A stretch of DNA of 64,000 nt, taken from assembly GCF_023284005.1 (NCBI RefSeq), contig NZ_JAKIKS010000003.1, forward strand, positions 52,629-116,628, in the 5' to 3' direction. Origin of the DNA: Shewanella surugensis (lineage in GTDB: Bacteria; Pseudomonadota; Gammaproteobacteria; Enterobacterales; Shewanellaceae). Each line of letters opens with the position of its first letter. Within the stretch, counting starts at the first letter, position 1. This document shows positions 8,562 to 17,149 of the stretch, in pieces. The notes beneath the pieces were generated by a model. The model did not search any database, was not told where the DNA came from, and was given only the letters and a program-made list of their open reading frames with translations. The position numbers were made by a program, and so were the translations under genes.

Positions 8562-10343
8562 ATGACACTGAGACAAGGTTATTTATGCTTGTTGTGGGCG
8601 CTTATTTTTATGATTTCAGGTTGCATTGAAGAAGGGGTGAATATCGGTAATAACGCCATTCTCCTGAATGCTTCTGTGCTTAAAGGCAAGGTGCAAAATG
8701 GCGTGGTGAAGGTGTTCGACAGCGACGGCTATTGGCTTTGGGAAGGCGAGTCTGATGATAAAGGTTGGGTCTCCATACCGATCTCGTCAGCGTTTAAGGG
8801 CGAAATTGCTATCGAAGTGACGCCCAGTATCAATACGCGTATGCGCTGTGATGCCAGTGTTTGTCTCGATATTAACACCGGACAGGTTTATCCGTTTAAT
8901 GATTATCTCTATGGGAGCAGTGTCGATGAGCTTATCTTGTCTAGTTTTTTTCTTATTGATGATCTGAATACGGAACAAGCTGCCAAAATCCAAATTAACG
9001 GGCTGACGTTTCTAGCGAAACAATGGTTAGACTTTTCGGTTGCCGAGAGGATTAAAGCTGACGGTAAAGGTTATTCATTTTATGCCCAATATGGGACTCA
9101 AGTGATCACCCGAGCATTAGGTTTGCAGTTAGCTTCCGATCTCAATGTTTTCTCAATGTTTCAAATTGATCTCAATGAAAAACAAAATCTTCAAGGAGTG
9201 AGTGAAAACATTGTTTTGCTCAGTTTGATTAATGCCAGCTTTTCCCATGAGCTAAGTTTGGCCAATATGTTCTTATTAGCATTAGTCACTTTTGCTGCCG
9301 ATCCTACCGATATTGAGGCGCAAAATCAGTTAGAAGCGATACAAAAAAAAATCCTCAAGGAAGTCGAAAGGATCGCAGCGCTGTCTATTTTTACGGGTAT
9401 TTCAACTAACGTATTAAACCAAATTCAACAAGCGGCGAATACAGCGTTAGATTTTGCAAAAATTGCTAATGCCTTAATCATAGATAATCCCATTATGGCT
9501 AATGCCGGTATCAAGACAGTTACCGCTTCAAGTAGTCACTGGGCACCGACAAGCGGTAATGCCAGAGAGAGGAGTTGGTGGTGGAGAAGTGACAAAGAGA
9601 GTGGCAACAACGAATGGTTACAATTAGATTTTGAGATCCCCATCAATCCGCGTTATCTCAGATTGTCTTTAGATCAACGTTTTCAAGGGTATAATCTCAA
9701 GCTGCAAGGACGAGGCCGTCAAGATTTTATCTGGACAGACTTGAGTGATGATTTATCCTCCTATATTGACAATGCGGGTGTGATAGATGAAAAAAACACG
9801 GTCAGTATTGTCTATGCCCTTGCGGTTGAAAAAGAATATGGATCTTTTCGCTTGTTATCGCCACCAACGACCCTCTTTTGGTTAGAGGCGTTCTGCTTTT
9901 ATCATGAGGAGCCGAGTTTAAGCGGGGATTGTGTGACAGATGAATATATTCATCCAGACCGTATTGCCGTCTCTTCGCTATATTTTTCACCCGAACATGT
10001 GATTTCAAATGACAACCTGTCCGTTTGGGTAAGCAGTATTGCCAGCGGGCAAGCTGAGTGGCTCAATATTCATTATTTCTCTGCTTTCAATGCTCAATCG
10101 GTATCACTGTCAGCCAATGCAAGCTACCTTGGTCATGCCCCTAAAATTCAAGGATTAGATGCCGCTAGCGAGTGGCAAACCCTCATCGAGCTTGACGTCA
10201 ATACATTAAAAACCCGCGCCGATGCGTCTGGGTTTATTACGGTTACCTTGCCTTTAAATCATCACCAAGCCTATCAGCAGTATCGATATTACTCAGAACC
10301 AACCACTTTTATTGTGATTAACGCCCTGAACTTTTATCCATAA
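8562..10343 (+). CDS. Lipoprotein with discoidin/F5-8C-like domain
   Basis: A 593-residue protein starting at ATG 8562, 8 bases after TTGGAG; an in-frame GTG at 8553 overlaps that ribosome site. The signal peptide ends in a lipobox (MISGC), predicting a lipidated cysteine. Residues ~30-90 look like a carboxypeptidase-regulatory or Ig-like fold (KGKVQNGVVKVFDSDG). A region around residues 310-450 has the character of a galactose-binding (F5/8 type C) domain: SSHWAPTSGNA, EWLQLDFEIP, a central jelly-roll stretch and a closing cysteine. The binding target is unknown. It lies in line with the protease and the lysozyme gene, which begins 12 bases downstream. Domain call is tentative. Confidence 0.55.
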   Translation: MTLRQGYLCLLWALIFMISGCIEEGVNIGNNAILLNASVLKGKVQNGVVKVFDSDGYWLWEGESDDKGWVSIPISSAFKGEIAIEVTPSINTRMRCDASVCLDINTGQVYPFNDYLYGSSVDELILSSFFLIDDLNTEQAAKIQINGLTFLAKQWLDFSVAERIKADGKGYSFYAQYGTQVITRALGLQLASDLNVFSMFQIDLNEKQNLQGVSENIVLLSLINASFSHELSLANMFLLALVTFAADPTDIEAQNQLEAIQKKILKEVERIAALSIFTGISTNVLNQIQQAANTALDFAKIANALIIDNPIMANAGIKTVTASSSHWAPTSGNARERSWWWRSDKESGNNEWLQLDFEIPINPRYLRLSLDQRFQGYNLKLQGRGRQDFIWTDLSDDLSSYIDNAGVIDEKNTVSIVYALAVEKEYGSFRLLSPPTTLFWLEAFCFYHEEPSLSGDCVTDEYIHPDRIAVSSLYFSPEHVISNDNLSVWVSSIASGQAEWLNIHYFSAFNAQSVSLSANASYLGHAPKIQGLDAASEWQTLIELDVNTLKTRADASGFITVTLPLNHHQAYQQYRYYSEPTTFIVINALNFYP

Positions 10344-10354
10344 GGAATGAACAA

Positions 10355-10903
10355 ATGATCGACTTTATTTTTATCGAAGCCCTAGAAGGTAACAGCAATA
10401 CGGCTTATGTCCCGGATCCAGAAAATAGTCATTCGGGCGTGACCATAGGTTGCGGATTTGATTTAGGCGCACGTTCCTGCGGTGAATTGGAACAGGCCTT
10501 CGAGTCAACACTTGCCAATAAAATCATGCCTTATGCCGGTCTTAAACGGCATCAGGCCCAAGCGGCTTTACAGGTGTCTCCTTTAACGCTTTGTGAAACC
10601 GAAATGACTCAAGTTAATGAGTATGCTAAGCAACAGGCCATCACTCGGCTTGAATCTCTGTGGCAAAGCTCAAATCCATTTGTTCCCTTTGAGCATTTAC
10701 CGTCGCCCTGTCAGACCGTCATTGCGTCGGTTGCTTTTCAGTATGGCAACCTGCTCTGTAGAACCCCCAATTTTTGGCGTCAGGTCTCCGCTGGCGATTG
10801 GTTTAGCGCGTTAGAGAATTTACGTGATTTTGGTGATAAATACCCGACCCGCAGGCATAAGGAAGCTAATTTATTGGAGGGGTGGCTGATTAAGGGGGCG
10901 TGA
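10355..10903 (+). CDS. Pesticin/T4-type lysozyme (muramidase)
   Basis: A 182-residue protein whose N-terminus carries the pesticin/T4-lysozyme catalytic arrangement: Glu11 followed by Gly12 (ALEGN), then Thr30 and Asp36 in SGVTIGCGFDLG, spaced as the Thr and Asp of pesticin. Such enzymes cut the N-acetylmuramic acid to N-acetylglucosamine bond in peptidoglycan. It has no signal peptide, so it needs a holin or a lysis event to reach the wall; a 3-TM holin is encoded at 4110 on the same strand. The gene starts 12 bases after the lipoprotein stop behind AAGGAAT. It could be an endolysin for releasing injection particles or a toxin cargo; the lack of a receptor-binding domain favours the first. 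Confidence 0.8.
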   Translation: MIDFIFIEALEGNSNTAYVPDPENSHSGVTIGCGFDLGARSCGELEQAFESTLANKIMPYAGLKRHQAQAALQVSPLTLCETEMTQVNEYAKQQAITRLESLWQSSNPFVPFEHLPSPCQTVIASVAFQYGNLLCRTPNFWRQVSAGDWFSALENLRDFGDKYPTRRHKEANLLEGWLIKGA

Positions 10904-11063
10904 GCTGTTTTTTACAGCAATCAATGCGCTTTTATATGACATTGAACAAACTCGGTGTCGTGATCATTTAAGGATCTTGTGAGTGGTATCGATTAAATCA
11001 ATGAGAATGTAAAAAGCAAACATTTAAAAACAGAGTGATATTTTTGAGGTGCTGGAGGTTGTT

Positions 11064-13604
11064 TTGTTTTGTTATTATATTAATTTTATCCAAAGTAGAC
11101 ATCGATTATGGGTTCTCTTATGGGTATTGTCTTGGGAGCTATCAGCCGCTAATTTACTTGATGTGAATATGGCGGTGAGTGACACCACACCAGGCGCCAT
11201 AGCAACATATACGTTTTCGTATACAACGGTTAGCGACTTAACGGCAAGCCACGCCGTCTTCTATGTCGGTTTTCCTAGTGGTTTTTATATTGTCGATGAT
11301 CCCAATGTTCAGGAGTTGAATATTTGCCAAAAATTGGCAGTTAAAATCAATAATATTGTCAAGACATGTGCGAACAGTAATGCATGGGGAGGAAATCGCT
11401 GGATCCAGATCACCGAAGAGACACCAGCTGGTTCAATTGTTGAGGTGATCCTTTATGGTGTCACCAATGCGAGTATTGCAGGCTCACGTTCTTTTGGTTG
11501 GCTAAAAACATCAACAACGGGTGGACATGACGTTGATAGCGTTAATCCTGTACCAAGGGTAACATTAATCGAGCCAAATTTTGCACCAGAGATCAAGGGG
11601 ACAGCGAATGTCGTGACGATTAATGATCACCAAACAGTGATCCCCTTTAATACACTGACACTTTTCGATGCTGATGATGATAATTTATCGGTCAGTATTT
11701 CTTATTCCGCGGAAAATGGCCTTTTATCAGGAACGGGGTTAATCGGTAGCCCTGGACATTATTCTATTGCCTCAGAGACTTTGTCGAATGCACAAAATAA
11801 ACTGCAATCAATTGTTTTTACTCCAACGGCCGATCAGGTTGTAGTTGGACGTTCTGTTGTCACTATATTTTCTCTTATAGCTAATGATAGTCGCTTTAGC
11901 AGTGTGACTCATAGTGCCACTGAAATAACAGCCAATTCCATTAATCTATCTCCTGTTATTTCAGGCTCACCCGCGACCACAATATTACAAAATAGCCATT
12001 TTTATTTTTCTCCCTTGGGATCGGATCCTGATCTGGGCGACAGTTTAAGTTTCAGCATCACTAATAAACCCAGTTGGGCCAGCTTTAATACACTAACGGG
12101 GGAATTATCGGGCACGCCGACCAACGCCGATGTGGGGGTGAGCAATGATATTGTTATTGCGGTTTCTGATGGCAGTTTGTCTGCGAATTTACCGGATTTT
12201 GATGTCAGCATAGTGAATATTAATGACGCGCCCGTTATTTCAGGCACGCCGTTAACGGCGGTGGCTCAAGATAGCGCTTATCATTTTACGCCAGTCTTCA
12301 ATGATATTGATGGTGACAGCTTGAGCTTCAGCATCGTGAATAAACCCAGCTGGGCCAGCTTTAACACGCTAACGGGAGAGTTAACAGGCATGCCCAGTAA
12401 TAGCAATGTCGGCGTGACCACTGATATTGTGATCAGTGTTTTAGATGAGAATGGCAGTACCGCGAATTTAGCCAGTTTTAATTTAACGGTGAGTAATATC
12501 AATGATGCGCCCGTTATTTCAGGCACGCCGTTAACGGCTGTGGCTCAAGGTAGTGCTTATCATTTTATGCCAGTCTCCAATGACATCGATGGCGACAGCT
12601 TGAGCTTCAATATCGTTAATAAACCCAGCTGGGCTAGCTTTAATACACTAACGGGAGAGTTAACCGGTACGCCGACCAACGCTGATGTGGGGGTGACCAA
12701 TGATATTGTGATTGCGATTTCCGATGGCAGTTTGTCTGCGAATTTACCGGCTTTTGATGTCAGCGTGGTGAATGTTAATGACGCGCCAGCCATTTCAGGC
12801 ACGCCGTTAACGGCTGTGACTCAAGATAGCGCTTATCATTTTACGCCAGTCTCCAATGACATCGATGGTGACAGCTTGAGCTTCAGCATCGTTAATCAAC
12901 CCAGTTGGGCTAGCTTTAATACGCTAACGGGGGGGTTATCGGGCATACCCAGTAATAGCGATGTGGGTGTGACCAATAATATTGTGATCAGTGTTTCCGA
13001 TGAGAATGGCAGTACCGCGAATTTACCGGCTTTTGATCTCAGCGTGGTGAATGTTAATGATGCGCCAAGCATCTTAGGAGGATCGTTTGTGCTGGTGTCG
13101 GGGAGTAAAATCAATTTTTGGCCCATGATCAATGATATTGATAATGATCATGATCAATTGACGGTATCGGTTTATCAGCAGCCCGAGTTTGGTCAATTAG
13201 TGAATGATGATAATGGGTGGACCTATGAAGCGAGTAAGGATTATTTAGGCCTAGATGTGTTTTATTTAACGGTACAGGATCTTGATTTAACGTCTGAGCC
13301 AGCATTGTTCGATGTGAACATTATTGCGGTTGACAAAATGGGATTGAATGATGTCATTTACCAAAACAAAACAGAGAATAAAGTGTATTTCCTTGATGTA
13401 CTCGACAATGATCGTTTAGCGTCGGATGAAGACATAACATTGGTGGCCTCTTTTAGTATTGATGGGGATACCAGCGTAGAAGGAGACGTGATTAAAGTGG
13501 TATTACTCAACCAAGATAATCGCTTTGTGACAATCAATTATGTTATTGAAAATGAACATGATCAGTTAGCCTATGGCCAAGCTAATCTGGTGATAAATGA
13601 ATGA
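11064..13604 (+). CDS. Large exported protein with tandem Ig/cadherin-like (He_PIG) repeats
   Basis: About 846 residues. The best-supported start is TTG 11064, five bases after GGAGG; an in-frame GTG lies at 11049. A signal sequence (LWVLLWVLSWELSAA) is followed by an N-terminal domain with cysteines, a cadherin-like segment, then four consecutive ~93-residue repeats of the putative-Ig (He_PIG/dystroglycan-cadherin) type, each with FxxxNKPSWASFNTLTGELxG-like cores and acidic DIDGDSLSF loops that would bind calcium, and a last divergent module. No LPXTG, barrel or RTX tail is visible, so the export route is unclear. Such proteins act as adhesins or surface-layer components. Whether it belongs to the injection-system locus is uncertain: a gap of ~160 bases separates it from the lysozyme. 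Confidence 0.7.
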   Translation: MFCYYINFIQSRHRLWVLLWVLSWELSAANLLDVNMAVSDTTPGAIATYTFSYTTVSDLTASHAVFYVGFPSGFYIVDDPNVQELNICQKLAVKINNIVKTCANSNAWGGNRWIQITEETPAGSIVEVILYGVTNASIAGSRSFGWLKTSTTGGHDVDSVNPVPRVTLIEPNFAPEIKGTANVVTINDHQTVIPFNTLTLFDADDDNLSVSISYSAENGLLSGTGLIGSPGHYSIASETLSNAQNKLQSIVFTPTADQVVVGRSVVTIFSLIANDSRFSSVTHSATEITANSINLSPVISGSPATTILQNSHFYFSPLGSDPDLGDSLSFSITNKPSWASFNTLTGELSGTPTNADVGVSNDIVIAVSDGSLSANLPDFDVSIVNINDAPVISGTPLTAVAQDSAYHFTPVFNDIDGDSLSFSIVNKPSWASFNTLTGELTGMPSNSNVGVTTDIVISVLDENGSTANLASFNLTVSNINDAPVISGTPLTAVAQGSAYHFMPVSNDIDGDSLSFNIVNKPSWASFNTLTGELTGTPTNADVGVTNDIVIAISDGSLSANLPAFDVSVVNVNDAPAISGTPLTAVTQDSAYHFTPVSNDIDGDSLSFSIVNQPSWASFNTLTGGLSGIPSNSDVGVTNNIVISVSDENGSTANLPAFDLSVVNVNDAPSILGGSFVLVSGSKINFWPMINDIDNDHDQLTVSVYQQPEFGQLVNDDNGWTYEASKDYLGLDVFYLTVQDLDLTSEPALFDVNIIAVDKMGLNDVIYQNKTENKVYFLDVLDNDRLASDEDITLVASFSIDGDTSVEGDVIKVVLLNQDNRFVTINYVIENEHDQLAYGQANLVINE
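11952..13064 (+). repeat. Four tandem ~279-bp repeats inside the Ig-like protein gene
   Basis: Units begin at 11952, 12231, 12510 and 12786, with the next, divergent module at 13065; spacing is 279, 279, 276 and 279 bases. Adjacent units keep long identical DNA stretches (for example TTTCAGGCACGCCGTTAACG in units two to four), beyond what protein selection alone needs. This points to recent duplication or gene conversion. Units alternate in their C-terminal halves (SDGSLSANLP versus DENGSTANL), indicating duplication of a two-unit block. Confidence 0.9.
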
Positions 13605-13769
13605 TAAGCTGGTTAGGTGATATTTAGCATATTAAGATCAATGTGGATTGGTATTAAGATAAGTCGCTTGCGTTAAATTTGAAAGCTGGTTTCATTTTAT
13701 GACATGAATTTTATTAAATTGGTATTACTGGATGTTTAACTTAAAGAATGAGATATAGTTTAAAGGAAA

Positions 13770-13857
13770 TGGTACAACCGAGTGGATCTGGACTATCGAC
13801 CGCTACCGCCGCTTTTTATAAGAGTAGGTAGTGCGTTAACTGACTAACTTGGCAGTT
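13770..13857 (-). pseudogene. Decayed tRNA-Val copy
   Basis: The 3' third (acceptor strand, CCA and most of the T-arm) matches the intact tRNA-Val genes next to it, but the T-loop is altered (TTCGAAT changed), the anticodon arm contains extra bases in place of TTGACAT, and the D-arm and 5' acceptor strand no longer pair. It cannot fold as a tRNA. It is the most distal copy in a four-member array. Confidence 0.8.
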
Positions 13858-13893
13858 ATTTTTAACTTTAAAATGGATTTGATAATAAAGAGA

Positions 13894-13970
13894 TGGTACA
13901 ACCGAGTGGATTCGAACCACCGACCCCTACCATGTCAAGGTAGTGCTCTAACCAACTGAGCTACGGTTGT
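13894..13970 (-). tRNA. tRNA-Val (anticodon GAC)
   Basis: A 77-base cloverleaf on the minus strand with encoded CCA. Acceptor ACAACCG pairs with CGGTTGT, D-arm GCTC/GAGC, anticodon stem CTACC/GGTAG around loop TTGACAT (anticodon GAC, valine), variable loop GGGTC, T-arm GGTGG/CCACT (with one G-T pair) around TTCGAAT. It is identical in sequence to the copy at 14102-14178. Confidence 0.96.
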
Positions 13971-14011
13971 ATTGTCTTTTTTACGTCCACATTCAGTTTT
14001 CTGTAAAAAGT

Positions 14012-14054
14012 GTAGGTAGTGCTTCTCTCTTCTTATCAACTGAGCTATGGTTGT
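14012..14054 (-). pseudogene. Fragment of a tRNA-Val copy
   Basis: Only the 5' half survives: acceptor strand and D-arm (ACAACCATAGCTCAGTTG-like) and part of the anticodon stem (CTACC). The 3' half is replaced by unrelated AT-rich sequence. It lies midway between the two intact tRNA genes, where the array spacing predicts a copy. Confidence 0.75.
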
Positions 14055-14101
14055 GCTGATTATTTTCAATCAATTTTTACTGCTTTATCTCTCAAAAGAG
14101 A

Positions 14102-14178
14102 TGGTACAACCGAGTGGATTCGAACCACCGACCCCTACCATGTCAAGGTAGTGCTCTAACCAACTGAGCTACGGTTGT
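14102..14178 (-). tRNA. tRNA-Val (anticodon GAC), second copy
   Basis: Same 77-base sequence as the copy at 13894-13970, with the same anticodon GAC and encoded CCA. It is the first gene of the array in transcription direction. The promoter should lie to its right, between it and about 14250. Confidence 0.96.
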
Positions 14179-14373
14179 ATATTTTACTTGTGTCGAACTG
14201 ACTACGTTATCTGTGTTCGTTAGGTTTCCCCCTTGGAATGAGCGCTATATTAAGGTTGATATAGTGCTCAAGGCAAGTGAAAAATACTTTTTTTTGGTTA
14301 AACGCTGTTTTGCTGTGCAAGTTGACGTAGAACTAAGCAAAAAGCGAAGCAAAAGCTTAAGCCAAAAGAAAAA

Positions 14374-15741
14374 TTAGTCATGTTCCAGCATTTTAGCCAT
14401 AAGGGGATTGTTTTGAATATAGCGTAAACGAAAACCAAATAACACCGCCGCTGCGGTTAAACCTGCGATAAGGCCAATCCAGAAGCCGTGAGCGCCCATC
14501 GCGGGTACGATGAGATCGGTGCGAGCGAGAATAAACCCAAGTAGCATACCAATAAGCCAGTAGGAAATGAGTGTGATATATAAGGCACTCTTGGTGTCTT
14601 TATAACCTCTCAATGCCCCCGCTGCGACCACTTGAATCGAGTCAGATAATTGATAAAGCGCGGCCAGTAACATGAGACTGCCTGCTAAGCTAACCACTTC
14701 AGGGTTTTTATTGTATAAGAGTGCGATATGGTGCCGAAATATGATGGTGGTGATTGCCGTTATCATCGCAAGAGAAAAAGAGATAATGAGGGCGATCTTT
14801 GTCACTAAAGCGGATAAGTGGGCTTTATCTTGGCCTAAGTAATAGCCAACGCGGATGGAGGCTGCAATACCGATAGATAAAGGGATCATAAAGACGATGG
14901 AGGAGAAGTTTAGCGCAATTTGATGTCCAGCAACAATATTAGCTCCCAGTGGCGCTAATAATAACGCAATTACCGCAAATAAACTGACTTCAAAAAAGAG
15001 TGCCATGGCAATAGGAAAGCCATGTTTGCTCATTTCTATAATCGTGTTGATATTTGGCTTATGAAAGGCTTTAAAGGGAGTGATTTCTTTGAATCTATTG
15101 TCTAGCAGCATATAAATCAGCATGGCAATCAACATGGCCCAAAAGACGAGTGCTGTGGCAATACCGCACCCTGCGCCGCCCATGGCTGGCATGCCTAAGT
15201 GTCCGTATATAAAGATATAGTTAGCCGGTATATTGACCGCTAGTCCCACAAAGCCAATCACCATAGTCGGAAGAGTATGAGAAATGCCTTCACTGCAGCC
15301 CCGGTAAACTTGGTAGAGGATAAACGCAGGCACGCCCCAAATGAGTCCATTAATATATTGCACGCTGACCGCGACTAACTGGGGATCTAACTGCATTTGA
15401 TTAAAGACATATTCAGATGCATTCAGAAATAAAATTACCCCAACACTGCCAACGAGTGCAATATACATCGCTTGAAAGGCTAAGGGTTGTATTTTTTTGG
15501 TATTATTGGCTCCGTGTAAATGAGCAAATACAGGGGTGAAGGCCAGCAATAGCCCTTGAACAAATAATACTGCGGGTAACCATAAGCTCATACCAATAGC
15601 AACGGCGGCCATATCCAAGGCACTAACACTGCCTGCCATCACGGTATCGATAAACCCCATCATTGTTTGGGTGACTTGTGCAATAAGAACGGGAAGTGCG
15701 AGTTGTATTAAGCGTTTGGCTTGAAAGCCGGAATGTTCCAT
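14374..15741 (-). CDS. MATE family multidrug/Na+ antiporter (NorM-type)
   Basis: A 455-residue inner-membrane protein with twelve hydrophobic helices. The N-terminus (LIQLALPVLIAQVTQTMMGFIDTVMAG) is the classic MATE opening, and repeated motifs such as GxxxGxxxxA in the second half fit the two-lobed fold. MATE proteins export cationic drugs in exchange for Na+ or H+. It is divergent from riboflavin synthase (about 400 bases between starts), an arrangement I recall from Shewanella and Vibrio. Full family length, no sign of damage. Confidence 0.9.
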   Translation of the reverse strand: MEHSGFQAKRLIQLALPVLIAQVTQTMMGFIDTVMAGSVSALDMAAVAIGMSLWLPAVLFVQGLLLAFTPVFAHLHGANNTKKIQPLAFQAMYIALVGSVGVILFLNASEYVFNQMQLDPQLVAVSVQYINGLIWGVPAFILYQVYRGCSEGISHTLPTMVIGFVGLAVNIPANYIFIYGHLGMPAMGGAGCGIATALVFWAMLIAMLIYMLLDNRFKEITPFKAFHKPNINTIIEMSKHGFPIAMALFFEVSLFAVIALLLAPLGANIVAGHQIALNFSSIVFMIPLSIGIAASIRVGYYLGQDKAHLSALVTKIALIISFSLAMITAITTIIFRHHIALLYNKNPEVVSLAGSLMLLAALYQLSDSIQVVAAGALRGYKDTKSALYITLISYWLIGMLLGFILARTDLIVPAMGAHGFWIGLIAGLTAAAVLFGFRLRYIQNNPLMAKMLEHD

Positions 15742-16144
15742 GAAGCTGCCTTAAACGAGGTTGACGCTAAAAAATTTATCGTTACAGTCACTGGAATTTT
15801 TCATCATTGTGATAATGGCCTGGTTATTATTTATTTTAATAATCAATATATAGGCTGATTCTGGAATGTTGTAGGAACGATAAAGTTGTTATATGTGATG
15901 ATATTAACACCAAATTATAAAGTGTTTTGAAAGATAAGGGAAGTAAACTAATTTATTGAAATAAAAATGTTAATTATGTTTTGATTGTGTTTTGATTATG
16001 TTTTTTCATCGAAGAGTATGTCTTCGAAACTCATCCTTGTGGAGGGTGATGAAATGGTTCATTTTTTGTGTTTGGGTAATTAGGGGGTGATTAGCGTAAA
16101 ATGGTTTTGAAAGTTAAACCTGAATACTGTTAATGGGGTAAGTG
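15742..16144. other. Intergenic region between norM-type gene and ribE
   Basis: About 400 bases, very AT-rich, without a usable reading frame. It must hold the divergent promoters of the MATE and riboflavin synthase genes. I looked for the conserved FMN (RFN) riboswitch core ahead of ribE and could not recognise one. A short hairpin-like stretch (TTCATCGAAGAGTATGTCTTCGAAACTCATC, positions about 16004-16034) is present. Confidence 0.5.
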
Positions 16145-16765
16145 ATGTTTACTGGAATTGTTCAAGCAAAGTGCGAAGTCATGGCGATCCACACTAAAAC
16201 GGGGATGTACACGTTTGAGATTGCCATCGATGAGTCGCTTCGTGAAGGATTACAGATTGGGGCAAGTGTGGCAACCAATGGCGTATGCCTAACGGTGACT
16301 CAAGAGGTCAATGGGCATGTCTTTTTTGATGTGATGGAAGAAACCTTAAGTTTAACGAACTTAGTTCATCTGCAGGTCGGTGACTGGGTGAATATTGAGC
16401 GTTCTTTGACCTTTGGCTGCGAGATTGGTGGACATATTCTTTCTGGTCATGTGCATACTCAAGCGATTTTGAGTGAAGTGAGCAAGACCGATAGCCATTA
16501 TAATCTTGAATTGACACTGGATCCACAATGGATGAATTACATTCTTTATAAAGGCTTTGTGGGTGTTAACGGTTGCAGTTTAACGGTGGGTGCGGTGACT
16601 GAAAATAGCTTTATGCTGCATTTGATCACAGAAACATTGCGTTTGACAAATTTAGAGCAATATCAACAAGGTGATACGCTCAATATTGAAATAGATAGTC
16701 AAACACAAGCGATAGTTGATACGGTTGAACGCGTGTTAGCACAACGTTTTGGGCACAACGTTTAG
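16145..16765 (+). CDS. ribE: Riboflavin synthase, alpha subunit
   Basis: A 206-residue protein beginning with the family signature MFTGIV; the GTG one codon earlier (16142) is less likely. It consists of two lumazine-binding domains: the second begins near residue 98 (SGHVHTQAILSEV), with conserved GCSLTVG and GVCLTV motifs in the two halves. The enzyme dismutates two 6,7-dimethyl-8-ribityllumazine molecules to riboflavin in the cytosol. The gene stands alone here rather than in a rib operon. A 14-bp perfect hairpin lies 50 bases downstream. Confidence 0.95.
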   Translation: MFTGIVQAKCEVMAIHTKTGMYTFEIAIDESLREGLQIGASVATNGVCLTVTQEVNGHVFFDVMEETLSLTNLVHLQVGDWVNIERSLTFGCEIGGHILSGHVHTQAILSEVSKTDSHYNLELTLDPQWMNYILYKGFVGVNGCSLTVGAVTENSFMLHLITETLRLTNLEQYQQGDTLNIEIDSQTQAIVDTVERVLAQRFGHNV

Positions 16766-16814
16766 AGGGGCCATTTTTTGTAGCGATGAGCTTGTTGCAA
16801 CGTTGACGTTATTG

Positions 16815-16853
16815 CACAAATGAATGTTCATTGAAATGAAACATTCATTTGTG
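16815..16853. terminator. Bidirectional terminator-like hairpin after ribE
   Basis: CACAAATGAATGTT (16815-16828) is perfectly inverted as AACATTCATTTGTG (16840-16853) around an 11-base loop. There is no long T run, but it lies between the convergent ribE and CPXCG genes, as a shared terminator would. Confidence 0.6.
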
Positions 16854-16908
16854 TGTTATGCCACTTCATTGTCCATTCACTTTATTGTTAATTCACTCCT
16901 CTGAAGGA

Positions 16909-17109
16909 TCAATAAAGTTGTTCATCATCCGATCCAATAAAGACTTCTACCTTTTTTTGGTATTCATCTAAATGTAATCGCAAATGAATGGGATTACAGC
17001 AAACGCGGCAGTCTTCATAATAATCTTGATCGCCTGCGCTGGCATCGATATCAATATATTGGTGATGCCCACAATGTGGGCAGCTGATCGTTTTAGTGTG
17101 ATACAACAT
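16909..17109 (-). CDS. CPXCG motif-containing cysteine-rich protein
   Basis: A 66-residue protein of the small CPXCG family: CPHCG near residues 10-14 and CRVCC near residues 34-38 would bind one zinc as a ribbon. The acidic middle (DYYEDC) and the NPIHLRL segment are typical. Function unknown; the family is widespread in gammaproteobacteria as a single gene. It is convergent with ribE and lies 40 bases downstream of the folM-like gene on the same strand. Confidence 0.9.
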   Translation of the reverse strand: MLYHTKTISCPHCGHHQYIDIDASAGDQDYYEDCRVCCNPIHLRLHLDEYQKKVEVFIGSDDEQLY

Positions 17110-17149
17110 AATTCATACCTCAAACGTTGTGACGAGTGAATATCGCTCA

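Noticed and set aside
12002..13132. Four regularly spaced minus-strand open frames with similar proteins
   Set aside because: They are antisense shadows of the Ig-like repeats: same spacing as the repeats, no ribosome sites, no family resemblance.
16004..16140. Possible FMN riboswitch before ribE
   Set aside because: No recognisable RFN core (AGGGxxxGGGxGxAAxxCC-type blocks); only a short hairpin.
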